Below are positions 14,932 through 22,866 of a stretch of 23,532 nucleotides of DNA, piece after piece. Position 1 is the stretch's first letter. The number at the start of each line of letters is the position of its first letter. The position numbers and the translations under genes were made by a program. The stretch is from a virus, in the IMG/VR virus record IMGVR_UViG_3300003631_000020, positions 1 through 23,532 of that record; one strand, 5' to 3'. Below the pieces are notes generated by a model. The model ran no database searches. It was not told where the DNA came from and saw nothing but the letters and a program-made list of their open reading frames with translations.

Positions 14932-16530
14932 ATGACTGACATTATCGAAGATAACGTTGACGTTGATTTGCAGATAGGTACTGCCGGCTCCGATAAATCT
15001 GCCGGCAACGCTGAGCCGGGGGTCAGTACGTTCGACGAGGACGCGCTATTCTGGGATGTCATTGAGATGAAAGTAGAGATTACGCAAGTGGCTGTCCCGA
15101 ACTACGTGAAGGGGAAAGTCACTCCTCGGCCTGAAGCAACTGCTGAATTGAATAATCTTCTCAGTCCTGACCTCGGTGAAACTGACGCGCCGGACGAAGC
15201 AGTTGCGCAAGGGAACTTACCGAATAATGGTATCTCGAAACTCGTCGGCTCTCGATTCCGTCTTGAGGCAGATAACGACCTCGTTCCTGTCCCGAGCGAT
15301 GATGATTCGACAACTGTTCGCGGCACGACTGATGAAGTATCGCCCGATGAGGAGGACACGCTCTTATTCGACGGTCGTGTTGCGAATATGTCTCCAGTCG
15401 GGACGAACGTATACGAAGTGATTGCGTACGACCCCGGCCAGCAAGCATTCAATATTGGTGAAGAGTCTGGCTCTATAATCAACCAGAAGCTCGAATTGAC
15501 TGGTAGTTCAGTTACTGGTATCCGAGCGCCACAGGATGCGCAGGATAATAATGTTACTGGTGAGCACGAAATTCCTGCGAGCGAGCTAGTCCAATTCATC
15601 ATTGATGAGGCTGGCATTGGCGCGAAGTCTATCGTAGACCTCAAGTCAGGGCAAGATATTACGCAACGGATTGCCGAGCGGCAGACGAGCAGCGAGACGC
15701 TTATCAGTTTCAAGAAGAGTGTCGTTACTGTGAAGGAAGCACTGAATAAGGTCCGAGAGCAGACTCGCTCAGAGTGGTGGTTCGATAAGGATGGCACGTT
15801 CTACTTTGGCGACCCGGCGTCTCTCGGTGGAGGCGTGGAGACGTACGAGGTTAGCCTCATTAAAGATACGAGCGCTGGCATCACGACCCCTCCGTATCAG
15901 TCTGTTCGCGTGATTGGCTCTGGTGTTGCGACGACGGAGGGGTGGGCTGGCAATTCGAAGATTCAGAGTGAGGAAGATAAGATTGTGAAAGAAGTTAATA
16001 TTGGCTTCCCTGATTCTGGTGGCTCGCAGGCTGAAGTCGTCCTTGAGCTTGACCCCGACGATTTGTTCGAGCCGACGTTCAAATATATTAACGCTGAGCT
16101 TTCGACGGACCAGTCAGTACAGAATACTGCGTTGAAGATTGCTGATGATTTGATTAGTCAACAGGCGTCCGGTAAAGTGACGGTTCTCGGGTTTGCTGAG
16201 GTGCAGCCGTTTGACGGAATCGTGATGCCGAACACTGAAGAGCAGCCGATGGGCGGCCAATTGTATGACGTGTATGCTGTCAGACATAAGCTAAACACGA
16301 GCGATGGGTTCGTGACTGAAATAGAGGTTGCTGGTCCGAACCCGTCGATTCGTGGCCAGATTGATGTTGGGCAGGAAGGCGACCGTAACATTATCGCTAC
16401 GTCGATTGAGCGAGACGTTTACACGCCTGATGGTGAGCGTCGTGCATTTGGAGCAGGTGCTGGTACTGGCTCTGATGAAACTGATTCAAATGATGGTGAC
16501 TTCGAGCGCGGCCCCGGATTTGGTAGATAA
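14932..16530 (+). CDS. Baseplate hub protein (gp27/gpD-like)
   Basis: A 532-residue protein directly upstream of the spike gene, the place of the phage late control D/gp27 hub, which trimerises at the tip of the tube and carries the spike. The central region contains VKEALNKVREQTRSEWWFDKDGTFYFGDP, the typical hub sequence in which a helix is followed by a beta strand pair. The segments VYEVIAYDPGQQAFN and LYDVYAVRHKLNTSDGFVTEIEV resemble the two tube-like beta domains of the family. Residues about 60-150 contain a long polar insertion. The C-terminus is a flexible Gly/Asp-rich tail (about 490-532). The start is coupled to the previous stop with no Shine-Dalgarno sequence. Confidence 0.82.
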   Translation: MTDIIEDNVDVDLQIGTAGSDKSAGNAEPGVSTFDEDALFWDVIEMKVEITQVAVPNYVKGKVTPRPEATAELNNLLSPDLGETDAPDEAVAQGNLPNNGISKLVGSRFRLEADNDLVPVPSDDDSTTVRGTTDEVSPDEEDTLLFDGRVANMSPVGTNVYEVIAYDPGQQAFNIGEESGSIINQKLELTGSSVTGIRAPQDAQDNNVTGEHEIPASELVQFIIDEAGIGAKSIVDLKSGQDITQRIAERQTSSETLISFKKSVVTVKEALNKVREQTRSEWWFDKDGTFYFGDPASLGGGVETYEVSLIKDTSAGITTPPYQSVRVIGSGVATTEGWAGNSKIQSEEDKIVKEVNIGFPDSGGSQAEVVLELDPDDLFEPTFKYINAELSTDQSVQNTALKIADDLISQQASGKVTVLGFAEVQPFDGIVMPNTEEQPMGGQLYDVYAVRHKLNTSDGFVTEIEVAGPNPSIRGQIDVGQEGDRNIIATSIERDVYTPDGERRAFGAGAGTGSDETDSNDGDFERGPGFGR

Positions 16531-16532
16531 TT

Positions 16533-17345
16533 ATGGCAAACTTTGATAGAACACAGTCGTCGTTCATCGAGAATACGGTGCGCGACTTCATCGATGAGCC
16601 GCGAGTTGGGAAAGTACTTACTGTATACGAACACCTTGAGGAAGGAGACCAATCCAACTTCGAGGCTGACGTTTCGGTTGATGGCGGTACGAGACTTGAG
16701 CGACTTGCACCATTGTCGAATAGTGGCTCTGACTCGATTGACGTGCCGAAAGTTGGCGATACGGTGATGGTTGAGTTCCAAGCTGGCGAGAGCGCGGAGC
16801 CAGTGATTACTGGATACGTGAGTACTGTTACTGATAGGCCGCCGCTAGGCAAAGCTGGTATGAGTCGTAATAAGTTCGATGCTGGTCAGGAGGAGGTTCT
16901 TGACGATGAGAATAATGTAGTTCAGCAAGAGGTTAGTTCGCCTGCTGGAACTGGAGACCTGTACGTCACAGGCTATACGAACTACGATAAGGATGCTGCG
17001 GACGTGAATAAGGAAGACCTTATTCCAGAGGAGGCGCTCGTTCAAATTGCGAAGCGCTCTGATGACGTTGCTGACCCAACCGAGGAAGGCGCTCTACCGG
17101 CCAAGGTCGAGTTCTATGACGCTCCGGCGGGCGACGAGGCCCATATCACTGTCGAGTTGAATAAACGCGACAGCAGCGATTCTGACGCGACGTGGGGGAT
17201 GCGGTTCGATTTGAAGACTGGTGAAGTGAAACTCGTTGACCCGAGTGGATATGGCTTCGTCTCGGACGGTGATGGTAATTGGACGTGGGAGTACGAGTCG
17301 AAGACTGAGAATCAAGTGAGTGGCGGCGGGTCGCTGTCACTATAA
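16533..17345 (+). CDS. Baseplate spike protein, gpV/gp5-like OB fold
   Basis: A 270-residue spike. Residues about 24-105 form the OB-fold typical of gpV/gp5: GKVLTVYEH ... NFEADVSVDGG ... VPKVGDTVMVEFQAGES ... EPVITGYVST. The rest is a series of short polar strands (AKVEFYDAPAG, AHITVELNK, WGMRFDLKTGEVKLVDPSGYGFVSDGDGNWTWEYES), compatible with the beta-helical needle. There is no lysozyme domain and no HxH iron-binding tip. No PAAR gene was found in the window, so the tip may differ from bacterial phages. It begins 2 nt after the hub stop and ends in TAA at 17343-17345, just before a CGAAAG-type promoter. Confidence 0.8.
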   Translation: MANFDRTQSSFIENTVRDFIDEPRVGKVLTVYEHLEEGDQSNFEADVSVDGGTRLERLAPLSNSGSDSIDVPKVGDTVMVEFQAGESAEPVITGYVSTVTDRPPLGKAGMSRNKFDAGQEEVLDDENNVVQQEVSSPAGTGDLYVTGYTNYDKDAADVNKEDLIPEEALVQIAKRSDDVADPTEEGALPAKVEFYDAPAGDEAHITVELNKRDSSDSDATWGMRFDLKTGEVKLVDPSGYGFVSDGDGNWTWEYESKTENQVSGGGSLSL

Positions 17346-17347
17346 AT

Positions 17348-17363
17348 CGAAAGGTTTAAATAA
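17348..17363 (+). promoter_or_regulatory. Promoter motif CGAAAGGTTTAAATAA
   Basis: A BRE-like CGAAAG is followed after one base by the TATA box TTTAAATAA. The same CGAAAGnTTTAA arrangement recurs at 21282 and 21340. Transcription would begin about 17381, giving a short leader with the ribosome binding site GGTGG (17394-17398) for the gp25-like gene. It would start a baseplate-wedge transcript. Confidence 0.6.
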
Positions 17364-17404
17364 TATGGCAGACAACATAAAGGCAAGCTTGCTGGTGGTA
17401 ACTT

Positions 17405-17749
17405 ATGGCTGAAGAAGACCTCGGTGCAGGTATCTATCTCGACAGAACGCTCGACTTCGAAGTTGGGGGAACTGGTGACCTACGCACTACTTCTGGTGGC
17501 GAGGAGCTTGAGAAAGACCTCTCATTTCAGTTGTTGATTGTTTTGGATGAATTGAAAGGACAACGGCTGACTCCAGAAACTGAAGCGAATATTAAGAGTC
17601 TTACTGTTGATACGATAACGTCTGACGTTCGCGTCGAGGCTATCGACCGAGGCTCGATACAAGTGCGGAAACCGGGACGTAACTCGCTCCGAATCGATGC
17701 TTTCGTCACAACGACAGACAGCGAATACGAGCTAGTGTTTAACCTATGA
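17405..17749 (+). CDS. Baseplate wedge protein, gp25/gpW-like
   Basis: A 114-residue protein with the gp25-like layout. An N-terminal beta hairpin (GAGIYLDRTLDFEVGGTGDL) leads into a helix (GGEELEKDLSFQLLIVLDEL). A second helical stretch is followed by DVRVEAIDRGSIQVRKPGRNSLRIDAFV and a final strand ending ELVFNL. In contractile systems this small protein joins gpJ-like wedge arms and nucleates sheath assembly. GGTGG (17394-17398) lies 6 nt before the ATG. The gene overlaps the gpJ homologue by ATGA (ATG 17746, TGA 17747-17749), so the two are translationally coupled and probably made in equal amounts. Confidence 0.82.
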   Translation: MAEEDLGAGIYLDRTLDFEVGGTGDLRTTSGGEELEKDLSFQLLIVLDELKGQRLTPETEANIKSLTVDTITSDVRVEAIDRGSIQVRKPGRNSLRIDAFVTTTDSEYELVFNL

Positions 17750-19863
17750 CATTTATTCAATCAAAAGAAGAAATCTACGAAGAGTTGAGAGACTCACTTA
17801 CTGGTCGCATAACGAAGCTTACTAATTTCACTGACCGCTCGTTCAACTACGTTTGGACGCAAGCGTTCAGTCAAGAATTGCGCGAGCTACAAGAGTACAT
17901 TATCGTCTCACAGCTCGCCGGGTTCATCGACTACACTGGCGGTCCAGTCACAGAAGACGACCTCGCCGAACTCGGTTTAGAGGGAGAAATCTCAGCTGAG
18001 CGAGTGAACGAGCTGATGGAAGAGCAATGGCTCGACGAATACGTGAAGATTGTCGGTGTGACGAGAGACGAAGGGTCTGCTGCAACAGGAACGGTCACGT
18101 TCCAAACACAGAGTGCGCAGACGACTATCCCCGAAGGAACGAGAGTCACAACTCCGCCACAGGAAGACGGTGATACAATCGATTTCCTGACGACAGAGCC
18201 AGCAAGCACGAGTGCTGGGGAAACAGAAGTAGATAATGTTCCAATAGAAGCTGTTGCTGAAGGAAGTGAGTTCATCGTTCCAGCAGGAGAAATTAATCGA
18301 ATCAGTAATCCGCCAGTTGGTGTAACTGGTGTCAATAATTCTACTTCTACTACTGGCGGCCAAGACCGAGAGGAGAACGACGAACTCAGAGAGCGAGCGA
18401 AAGACGTTCTCTCCGGCGCAGGTGAAGGCGGAACCGTCGAAGGAATCAAAGCCTATATTCGAAACAACGTCGACGCAGTGCAGAGCGGTGACGTAATCAT
18501 CGACGAGTTCACCGACCCGTGCCCCCCCTTCGTCGACGTGATTGTTGATGGCGGGACTGACTCTGAAGTAACTGCTGCAATAGAAGCATCTCGCCCTACC
18601 GGAATCAGGCACACGCTCGTCCGACCAGAAGTAATCGAAATCTCGATGAACGTCGACCTCGACGGAACTGACATCGATACCGCTGCCGTCACTGACGATA
18701 TTGAGACGTTCTTCCTGAATCTCGGAATCGGGGAAACGCTCTACTCTGACCAACTAATCAGAGAGATTATGCTCTCCGATAGTGACATTATCAATATTGA
18801 CAGACTCGACGCAAACATCGAAGAAGTGACGGGAGAAGCATTCGAGTTCGATAACGCGCAGACTGACTATCGACTAACGTACACGTACGAAGACGAGAAC
18901 GGCTCAATTGAAATTGAAGATAAGAGCGGCGACGTGTACGTGGAGAACACGGACTTCACTGTCGAAGACCAGACTGGCGACGGATGGCCTGAGACTATCG
19001 TTTGGGGAGGGGGCGCGACTCCTGACGATGGCGAAGACTTCTTCGTCGACTACGACGTAACTGTGCCGGGAGTCACGAAGAACGGTGACAAGTATGGGAC
19101 GGAGCTTGTTCGAGACGAAATCTTCACGTTCAACCTCGGGCAGCAGGATTCGTTCGACTATAATAATAGTGACCCGACATACGAGTTAAGCTATCATCCG
19201 TTCGACGGAACAGTAAGTATCGTTGACGAGAATACTACGTCCTTCACCGAAGATACGGATTATCAGATTGCGCCACTCGGTGATGAGGCTGACGCGGACA
19301 CGTTCACCTACGACGATACGCAGACCGACTATACGCTCAGCAGCGACATTGAGATTGACGACGTAGCAATCATCGACGCGAATGGAAACATCTACCTACG
19401 GGGCACTGACTATACGACAATCGACGCTGACGGTGATGGTTTCGATGAAACAATTCGATGGGATACTGGTAATAGTACTCCTACTGATACTGTCGACTTC
19501 ACCGTGAACTATAACGGCTATAAGAAGACAGTGCGCTGGGATACGAATAATAGCACGCCACCACAAGACGACCAGTTCACGGCAACGTACGACCAAGCAT
19601 TGTACGATACTGACCGAGAAGTTGTCGAAACTCCGGGTGGTATTATTCGAGACGGTAGCGGCGACCTCTACAATGAGGATACTGAGTATATTCTCAGTGA
19701 CGCTGACCGAGACGACGAAGATGATGCAATAGAATGGACGACGAATCCGGCGAGCTTGAGCGACGATGAAGAGTTCTACTTCACGTATATCGCTGAACCG
19801 GACATTTACCCAACGCTACGGAAGAAGCTCGACCCCGGCGTAATCAACGTAAACGTTAACTAA
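17746..19863 (+). CDS. Baseplate wedge protein gpJ-like, with inserted beta repeats
   Basis: A 705-residue baseplate J homologue; the core family is usually 300-400 residues. Typical elements are an N-terminal helical part, then GSAATGTVTFQTQ ... TIPEGTRVTTP and GGQDREENDELRERAKDVLS. These are followed by GGTVEGIKAYIRNNVDAVQSG and the strand-rich VDVIVDGG region. From about residue 366 to 682 a series of roughly 75-90 residue beta repeats is inserted. Each contains a pattern like 'DYxL...SIxDxxGdxYxxxTDYxxxxxDGDGxxETIxW...DDxxFxVxY'. Some carry Asp/Gly-rich loops (TIDADGDGFDETI, DQTGDGWPETI) that look able to bind Ca2+. The C-terminus returns to a short conserved end (TLRKKLDPGVINVNVN). The same repeat occurs in the next gene. 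It overlaps that gene by one base (TAATG). Confidence 0.86.
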   Translation: MTFIQSKEEIYEELRDSLTGRITKLTNFTDRSFNYVWTQAFSQELRELQEYIIVSQLAGFIDYTGGPVTEDDLAELGLEGEISAERVNELMEEQWLDEYVKIVGVTRDEGSAATGTVTFQTQSAQTTIPEGTRVTTPPQEDGDTIDFLTTEPASTSAGETEVDNVPIEAVAEGSEFIVPAGEINRISNPPVGVTGVNNSTSTTGGQDREENDELRERAKDVLSGAGEGGTVEGIKAYIRNNVDAVQSGDVIIDEFTDPCPPFVDVIVDGGTDSEVTAAIEASRPTGIRHTLVRPEVIEISMNVDLDGTDIDTAAVTDDIETFFLNLGIGETLYSDQLIREIMLSDSDIINIDRLDANIEEVTGEAFEFDNAQTDYRLTYTYEDENGSIEIEDKSGDVYVENTDFTVEDQTGDGWPETIVWGGGATPDDGEDFFVDYDVTVPGVTKNGDKYGTELVRDEIFTFNLGQQDSFDYNNSDPTYELSYHPFDGTVSIVDENTTSFTEDTDYQIAPLGDEADADTFTYDDTQTDYTLSSDIEIDDVAIIDANGNIYLRGTDYTTIDADGDGFDETIRWDTGNSTPTDTVDFTVNYNGYKKTVRWDTNNSTPPQDDQFTATYDQALYDTDREVVETPGGIIRDGSGDLYNEDTEYILSDADRDDEDDAIEWTTNPASLSDDEEFYFTYIAEPDIYPTLRKKLDPGVINVNVN

Positions 19864-21278
19864 TGCCTGAACTAGATAACAGACCACAGCTCCCCGAGAT
19901 AATCCCCGACGACGTTGTTACTGTCAGGGGAGAGATTCACACGTATGAGACCTTCGAGAGCGATAGTGGTACGATAGAAGTAAAATCCTACACGCTGAAT
20001 AAGGCTCCGATTATCGAGATTGAGTCAATTCAAGGAGTTGACCAGAACGGTGAATCTAGAACGTTCAGTAATGGTGTGGACTACGAGCTTGACAGTACTA
20101 TTAAAAATAGCGACGATACGTTCACGTACGTTACGACAGAAAGCGATTACGAGCTGACGCGAGAACCTGACATTCCATCAATCTCAGTCGAAGACGAGTC
20201 GGGTGATGCGTACACGAAAGATTTCGATTGGGAGATAGTAAACACTGACGGTGCTGCTGCCGACACGCTGCGCTGGCTCGATACTGGCAGCAGTCCTAAC
20301 GACGGTGAGAACTTCACTGTCTCGTACGAGTCGACGTTCGAGAACTCTGCTGTCGTCTGGCAGGATGATGGCAACAATTTGCCTGAGCCGGGTTCGGAGT
20401 TCTACGTGACGTATCGAGCTGAGTCCATTGTCAGCCGGTATCTCGATGAATCCGAAGCAAAGCTAGATAGCTTGGAGGATGAGATATTGAACGTTATCGA
20501 GTCGAAGTTCATCGATACGGCGAGTGGCGACGAGCTAGGTGAACTCGGGAAACTATTCGGCCCACTTATTGGCAAACGACGTGGGCGCAACGACACCGAG
20601 TATCGTATCTATCTCCGTAGTGTCGTTCGCTCGTTCGTCTCACGTGGGACTGTCGATGGTATCAAGCTCGCTATCTCTGCTGCGACTGACGTTCCAGTTG
20701 AAGATATCGATATCATCGAGAACTTCGAGAAGAACGAGTATAACGTTGCTGTCGTGCCGAACACTCCAGTGACTGGCTCGCTTATTGAGGATGTTGCTGA
20801 AGTCGCTGACCCGAGCGGTGTGAATCAGCTACTCACTCGGTTCGAACTAGAGGATGAAGAAATCTTCGTAACGGAAGAGATAGTCTTACAGAAGGATACG
20901 GATGGACTCGGCCCACAGGAGAAGCGATACGCTGATACGACTGACACGACAGCAATCGATGAAACTATCGCGCTTCCTGCTGGCCGAACACTCGACTACG
21001 CACTCTCCGACGATGCGTTAGCGATTAACGATAATAAGTTCGATGCTGGCACTGACACTACTAGTGGTGATGACGACGTATTCATCAACCCGAACAAGTT
21101 CGATGCTGGCACTGACACTACTAGTGGTGATGACGACGTATTCATCAACCCGAACAAGTTCGACGCTGGCACTGATGCGGCGAGTGGTGATGATGCTGTA
21201 GATAATATCGAGCAGCGCTTTGTCGAGTGGGATACGACGAACTGGGACGAGATGTATTGGGCGGTTGAACACAACTAG
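19863..21278 (+). CDS. Tail protein I (gpI)-like baseplate protein
   Basis: A 471-residue protein after gpJ, the usual order. Residues 1-190 contain beta repeats of the same type as in the gpJ homologue (for example SISVEDESGDAYTKDFDWEI ... LRWLDTGSSPNDGENFTVSYES). Residues about 190-330 are the gpI/DUF2612-like core: YLDESEAKLDSLEDEILNVI, GDELGELGKLFGPLIGKRRG, then EYRIYLRSVVRSFVSRGTVDGIKLAISAATDVP. This region binds the gpJ arms and presents the tail fibres. Near the C-terminus lies a tandem array of 20-residue units (NKFDAGTDTTSGDDDVFINP) encoded at 21033-21212. The end is Trp-rich (VEWDTTNWDEMYWAVEHN). Confidence 0.78.
   Translation: MPELDNRPQLPEIIPDDVVTVRGEIHTYETFESDSGTIEVKSYTLNKAPIIEIESIQGVDQNGESRTFSNGVDYELDSTIKNSDDTFTYVTTESDYELTREPDIPSISVEDESGDAYTKDFDWEIVNTDGAAADTLRWLDTGSSPNDGENFTVSYESTFENSAVVWQDDGNNLPEPGSEFYVTYRAESIVSRYLDESEAKLDSLEDEILNVIESKFIDTASGDELGELGKLFGPLIGKRRGRNDTEYRIYLRSVVRSFVSRGTVDGIKLAISAATDVPVEDIDIIENFEKNEYNVAVVPNTPVTGSLIEDVAEVADPSGVNQLLTRFELEDEEIFVTEEIVLQKDTDGLGPQEKRYADTTDTTAIDETIALPAGRTLDYALSDDALAINDNKFDAGTDTTSGDDDVFINPNKFDAGTDTTSGDDDVFINPNKFDAGTDAASGDDAVDNIEQRFVEWDTTNWDEMYWAVEHN
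21033..21212 (+). repeat. 60-bp in-frame tandem repeat in gpI-like gene
   Basis: Two 60-nt units (21033-21092 and 21093-21152) differ at one base only (AAT/AAC at the first codon). A third, diverged unit follows (21153-21212, NKFDAGTDAASGDDAVDNIE). A weaker ancestral copy precedes them (AGRTLDYALSDDALAIND). The near-identity of two units at DNA level indicates a recent duplication by slippage or unequal recombination. The units are Asp-rich and probably form a linker or stacked turns near the fibre attachment site. Confidence 0.9.
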
Positions 21279-21281
21279 TAC

Positions 21282-21294
21282 CGAAAGCTTTAAC
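21282..21294 (+). promoter_or_regulatory. Promoter motif CGAAAGCTTTAAC, first of a tandem pair
   Basis: A BRE-like CGAAAG is followed by TTTAA four bases after the gpI-like stop codon. It is the same motif as at 17348 and 21340. If used, it would give a longer leader (about 75 nt) for the fibre genes than the second copy. Confidence 0.5.
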
Positions 21295-21339
21295 TGAGAG
21301 TTCGTTGCGGTTTGAGGAACTCGATGTGATGCTTTACAC

Positions 21340-21355
21340 CGAAAGATTTAAGTAG
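21340..21355 (+). promoter_or_regulatory. Promoter motif CGAAAGATTTAAGTAG, second of a tandem pair
   Basis: The best match to a haloarchaeal promoter in the window: BRE-like CGAAA followed by TTTAAGTA. It sits 58 nt downstream of the first copy and 44 nt before the TATA-to-ATG distance ends at 21391, so a leader of about 15 nt is expected. The leader has no Shine-Dalgarno sequence (AACACTATTACT before ATG). Confidence 0.62.
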
Positions 21356-21390
21356 CAGTAACTCTAACACAAACACAGAACACTATTACT

Positions 21391-21957
21391 ATGCAGGCAC
21401 GAAACACTGACAGCAAGATGCGGCTTACTGGGCGTATTGACAGAAAAACATACAATACCGAAGCACTTCGAAAACAACACGACGACTGGGATAAGAAGAG
21501 TAAGAGAGAGAAGCTCGAACTCACACGAGACGCAGAACCCGTCGACCAAGAGACAGTCTATAACGTAACGACGGACTTGCTCCACGAGTACTTCGTCGAC
21601 AACCTCGACCCAGCAAATAACGCTACTGAGGCGAACGTTGACGCATCGTGGCTCGGACTAGGGACGAACGCTGGCGGTGGGACGACCACGGCTGACACTG
21701 ACCTCAATAATCGTACGTACGAGGAGACAGTGACGGACCACGCCGATAACGATAAAGAGCTTCTTGCGAGTACGTTCCTCGATTCGACTGAGGGTAACGG
21801 GAACACGTTCGACGAGCTAGGACTCTTCTCTGGCGACCCCGCTAATCTCGGTAACGCAGAAGTATTCCTCATCAATCACGCGACGTTCAACCCTGTCGTG
21901 AAAGATAACTCGAAGACTGTCACCTTTGACGTAACGCTCGCGTTCGCTGACGCATAA
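21391..21957 (+). CDS. Tail fibre adaptor / baseplate-proximal fibre protein
   Basis: A 188-residue protein opening the adsorption module. The N-terminal 70 residues are charged and helical (DRKTYNTEALRKQHDDWDKKSKREKLELT). The C-terminal part is beta-rich: SWLGLGTNAGGGTTTADTDLN, FDELGLFSGDPANLG, then ATFNPVVKDNSKTVTFDVTLAF. The last segment resembles the beginning of tail fibre proteins such as the P2 gpH N-terminal region, where 'DELGLF' and 'K-D-x-x-K-x-V-T-F-D-V-T' strands mount the fibre on gpI. It may be a separate adaptor for the following fibre genes. It is transcribed from the tandem CGAAAG promoters. Assignment is by resemblance and position. Confidence 0.58.
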   Translation: MQARNTDSKMRLTGRIDRKTYNTEALRKQHDDWDKKSKREKLELTRDAEPVDQETVYNVTTDLLHEYFVDNLDPANNATEANVDASWLGLGTNAGGGTTTADTDLNNRTYEETVTDHADNDKELLASTFLDSTEGNGNTFDELGLFSGDPANLGNAEVFLINHATFNPVVKDNSKTVTFDVTLAFADA

Positions 21958-21979
21958 ACTCAGCTATCTTATTATTTAG

Positions 21980-22864
21980 ATGACACAAAAAGTTAATCCA
22001 TCTCCACTACGACCTGCGGAATCATTCAAGACAGGTCTTGCAATCAGCTACGGTGGGCACGGCTCAGGCCCAATCAGTGGCTACGTTGTCCCATCCAGCA
22101 GCCCTACTGAGATTTCGACGCAAGACGCGAGTATCGACGAAGTGCAACTGAACGCTTTCACTGAGACAAGTAGCGGTAGCTCGCTCGACGTGACTATCGA
22201 CGCAGGTGAAGCGTTCGTTGCAGGTTCGTGGCTCGCCAAAGATACCTCGACTAACGTCTCGCTAGCAGCATCTACAAACAGCCAGACAGTGTACGTCGGG
22301 TGGGATAAGGAGGCAGCGAATGGTGTAATCGTCGGCCTCGACGCAGCGTTCGACACTGCTGCCGGTAATACTGATGAGCGCATCCCCTTATTCGATTTCG
22401 ACACTGACGGGACTGGTGTTACTGCTGTCACTGACCGGCGTCGCCTCGATTACACGATTGACGTTCCCGGTGCAGCATACTTCGGCTCGAACGAGGACGT
22501 AAAGCTCGAATGGGATGGGAGCGCGCTCGATATTGATAATCAAGTTAACGTTCCGGCAGATACGTTCGACTCGACCGAAGTCGATATCGGTCGCGGGCTA
22601 GAAGACGACGGCTCTGGCGCGATACAGTTCGACGAAGATACGAGCTATACGTATACAGCGAAGAACACGTTCAACGCTGGCATCACAGCAGAACGAACCG
22701 TCGAATCGAGCGAAACAATCACTATCGAGTCGGATAACGGGATGGTGATTAGTGGAGAATTAACGCTGAACGGAGAAATTAACGTCAACGGGACGTTCAC
22801 GACAACAGACCGGATTACTGGCACCGGCCGGATTACTGGAACAGGTGCCGTGGAGGTACTATAA
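21980..22864 (+). CDS. Tail fibre protein, probable receptor-binding component
   Basis: A 294-residue beta-rich protein. The first 150 residues resemble fibre-shaft attachment sequence (PAESFKTGLAISYGGHGS, VTIDAGEAFVAGSWLAKDTS, RIPLFDFDTDGTGVTAVTDRRR). The C-terminal half has the short-period repeats of a beta-helical or trimeric fibre (ETITIESDNGMVISGELTLNG ... INVNGTFTTTDRITGTGRITGTGAVEVL). Such Gly/Thr/Asn-Gly repeats are common at the ends of haloarchaeal virus fibres. There is no Shine-Dalgarno sequence (TTATTATTTAG before ATG) and a 22-nt gap after the previous gene. The specific receptor cannot be deduced. Confidence 0.62.
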   Translation: MTQKVNPSPLRPAESFKTGLAISYGGHGSGPISGYVVPSSSPTEISTQDASIDEVQLNAFTETSSGSSLDVTIDAGEAFVAGSWLAKDTSTNVSLAASTNSQTVYVGWDKEAANGVIVGLDAAFDTAAGNTDERIPLFDFDTDGTGVTAVTDRRRLDYTIDVPGAAYFGSNEDVKLEWDGSALDIDNQVNVPADTFDSTEVDIGRGLEDDGSGAIQFDEDTSYTYTAKNTFNAGITAERTVESSETITIESDNGMVISGELTLNGEINVNGTFTTTDRITGTGRITGTGAVEVL

Positions 22865-22866
22865 TA

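Noticed and set aside
16876-21180. Shared NKFDAG peptide in spike (residues about 112-117) and in the gpI tandem repeats
   Set aside because: Only six residues match and the flanks differ, so chance is the simplest explanation.
21033-21212. 60-bp repeats as a CRISPR-like or iteron array
   Set aside because: The units are directly adjacent without spacers, in frame within a gene and a multiple of three long, so they are protein repeats.
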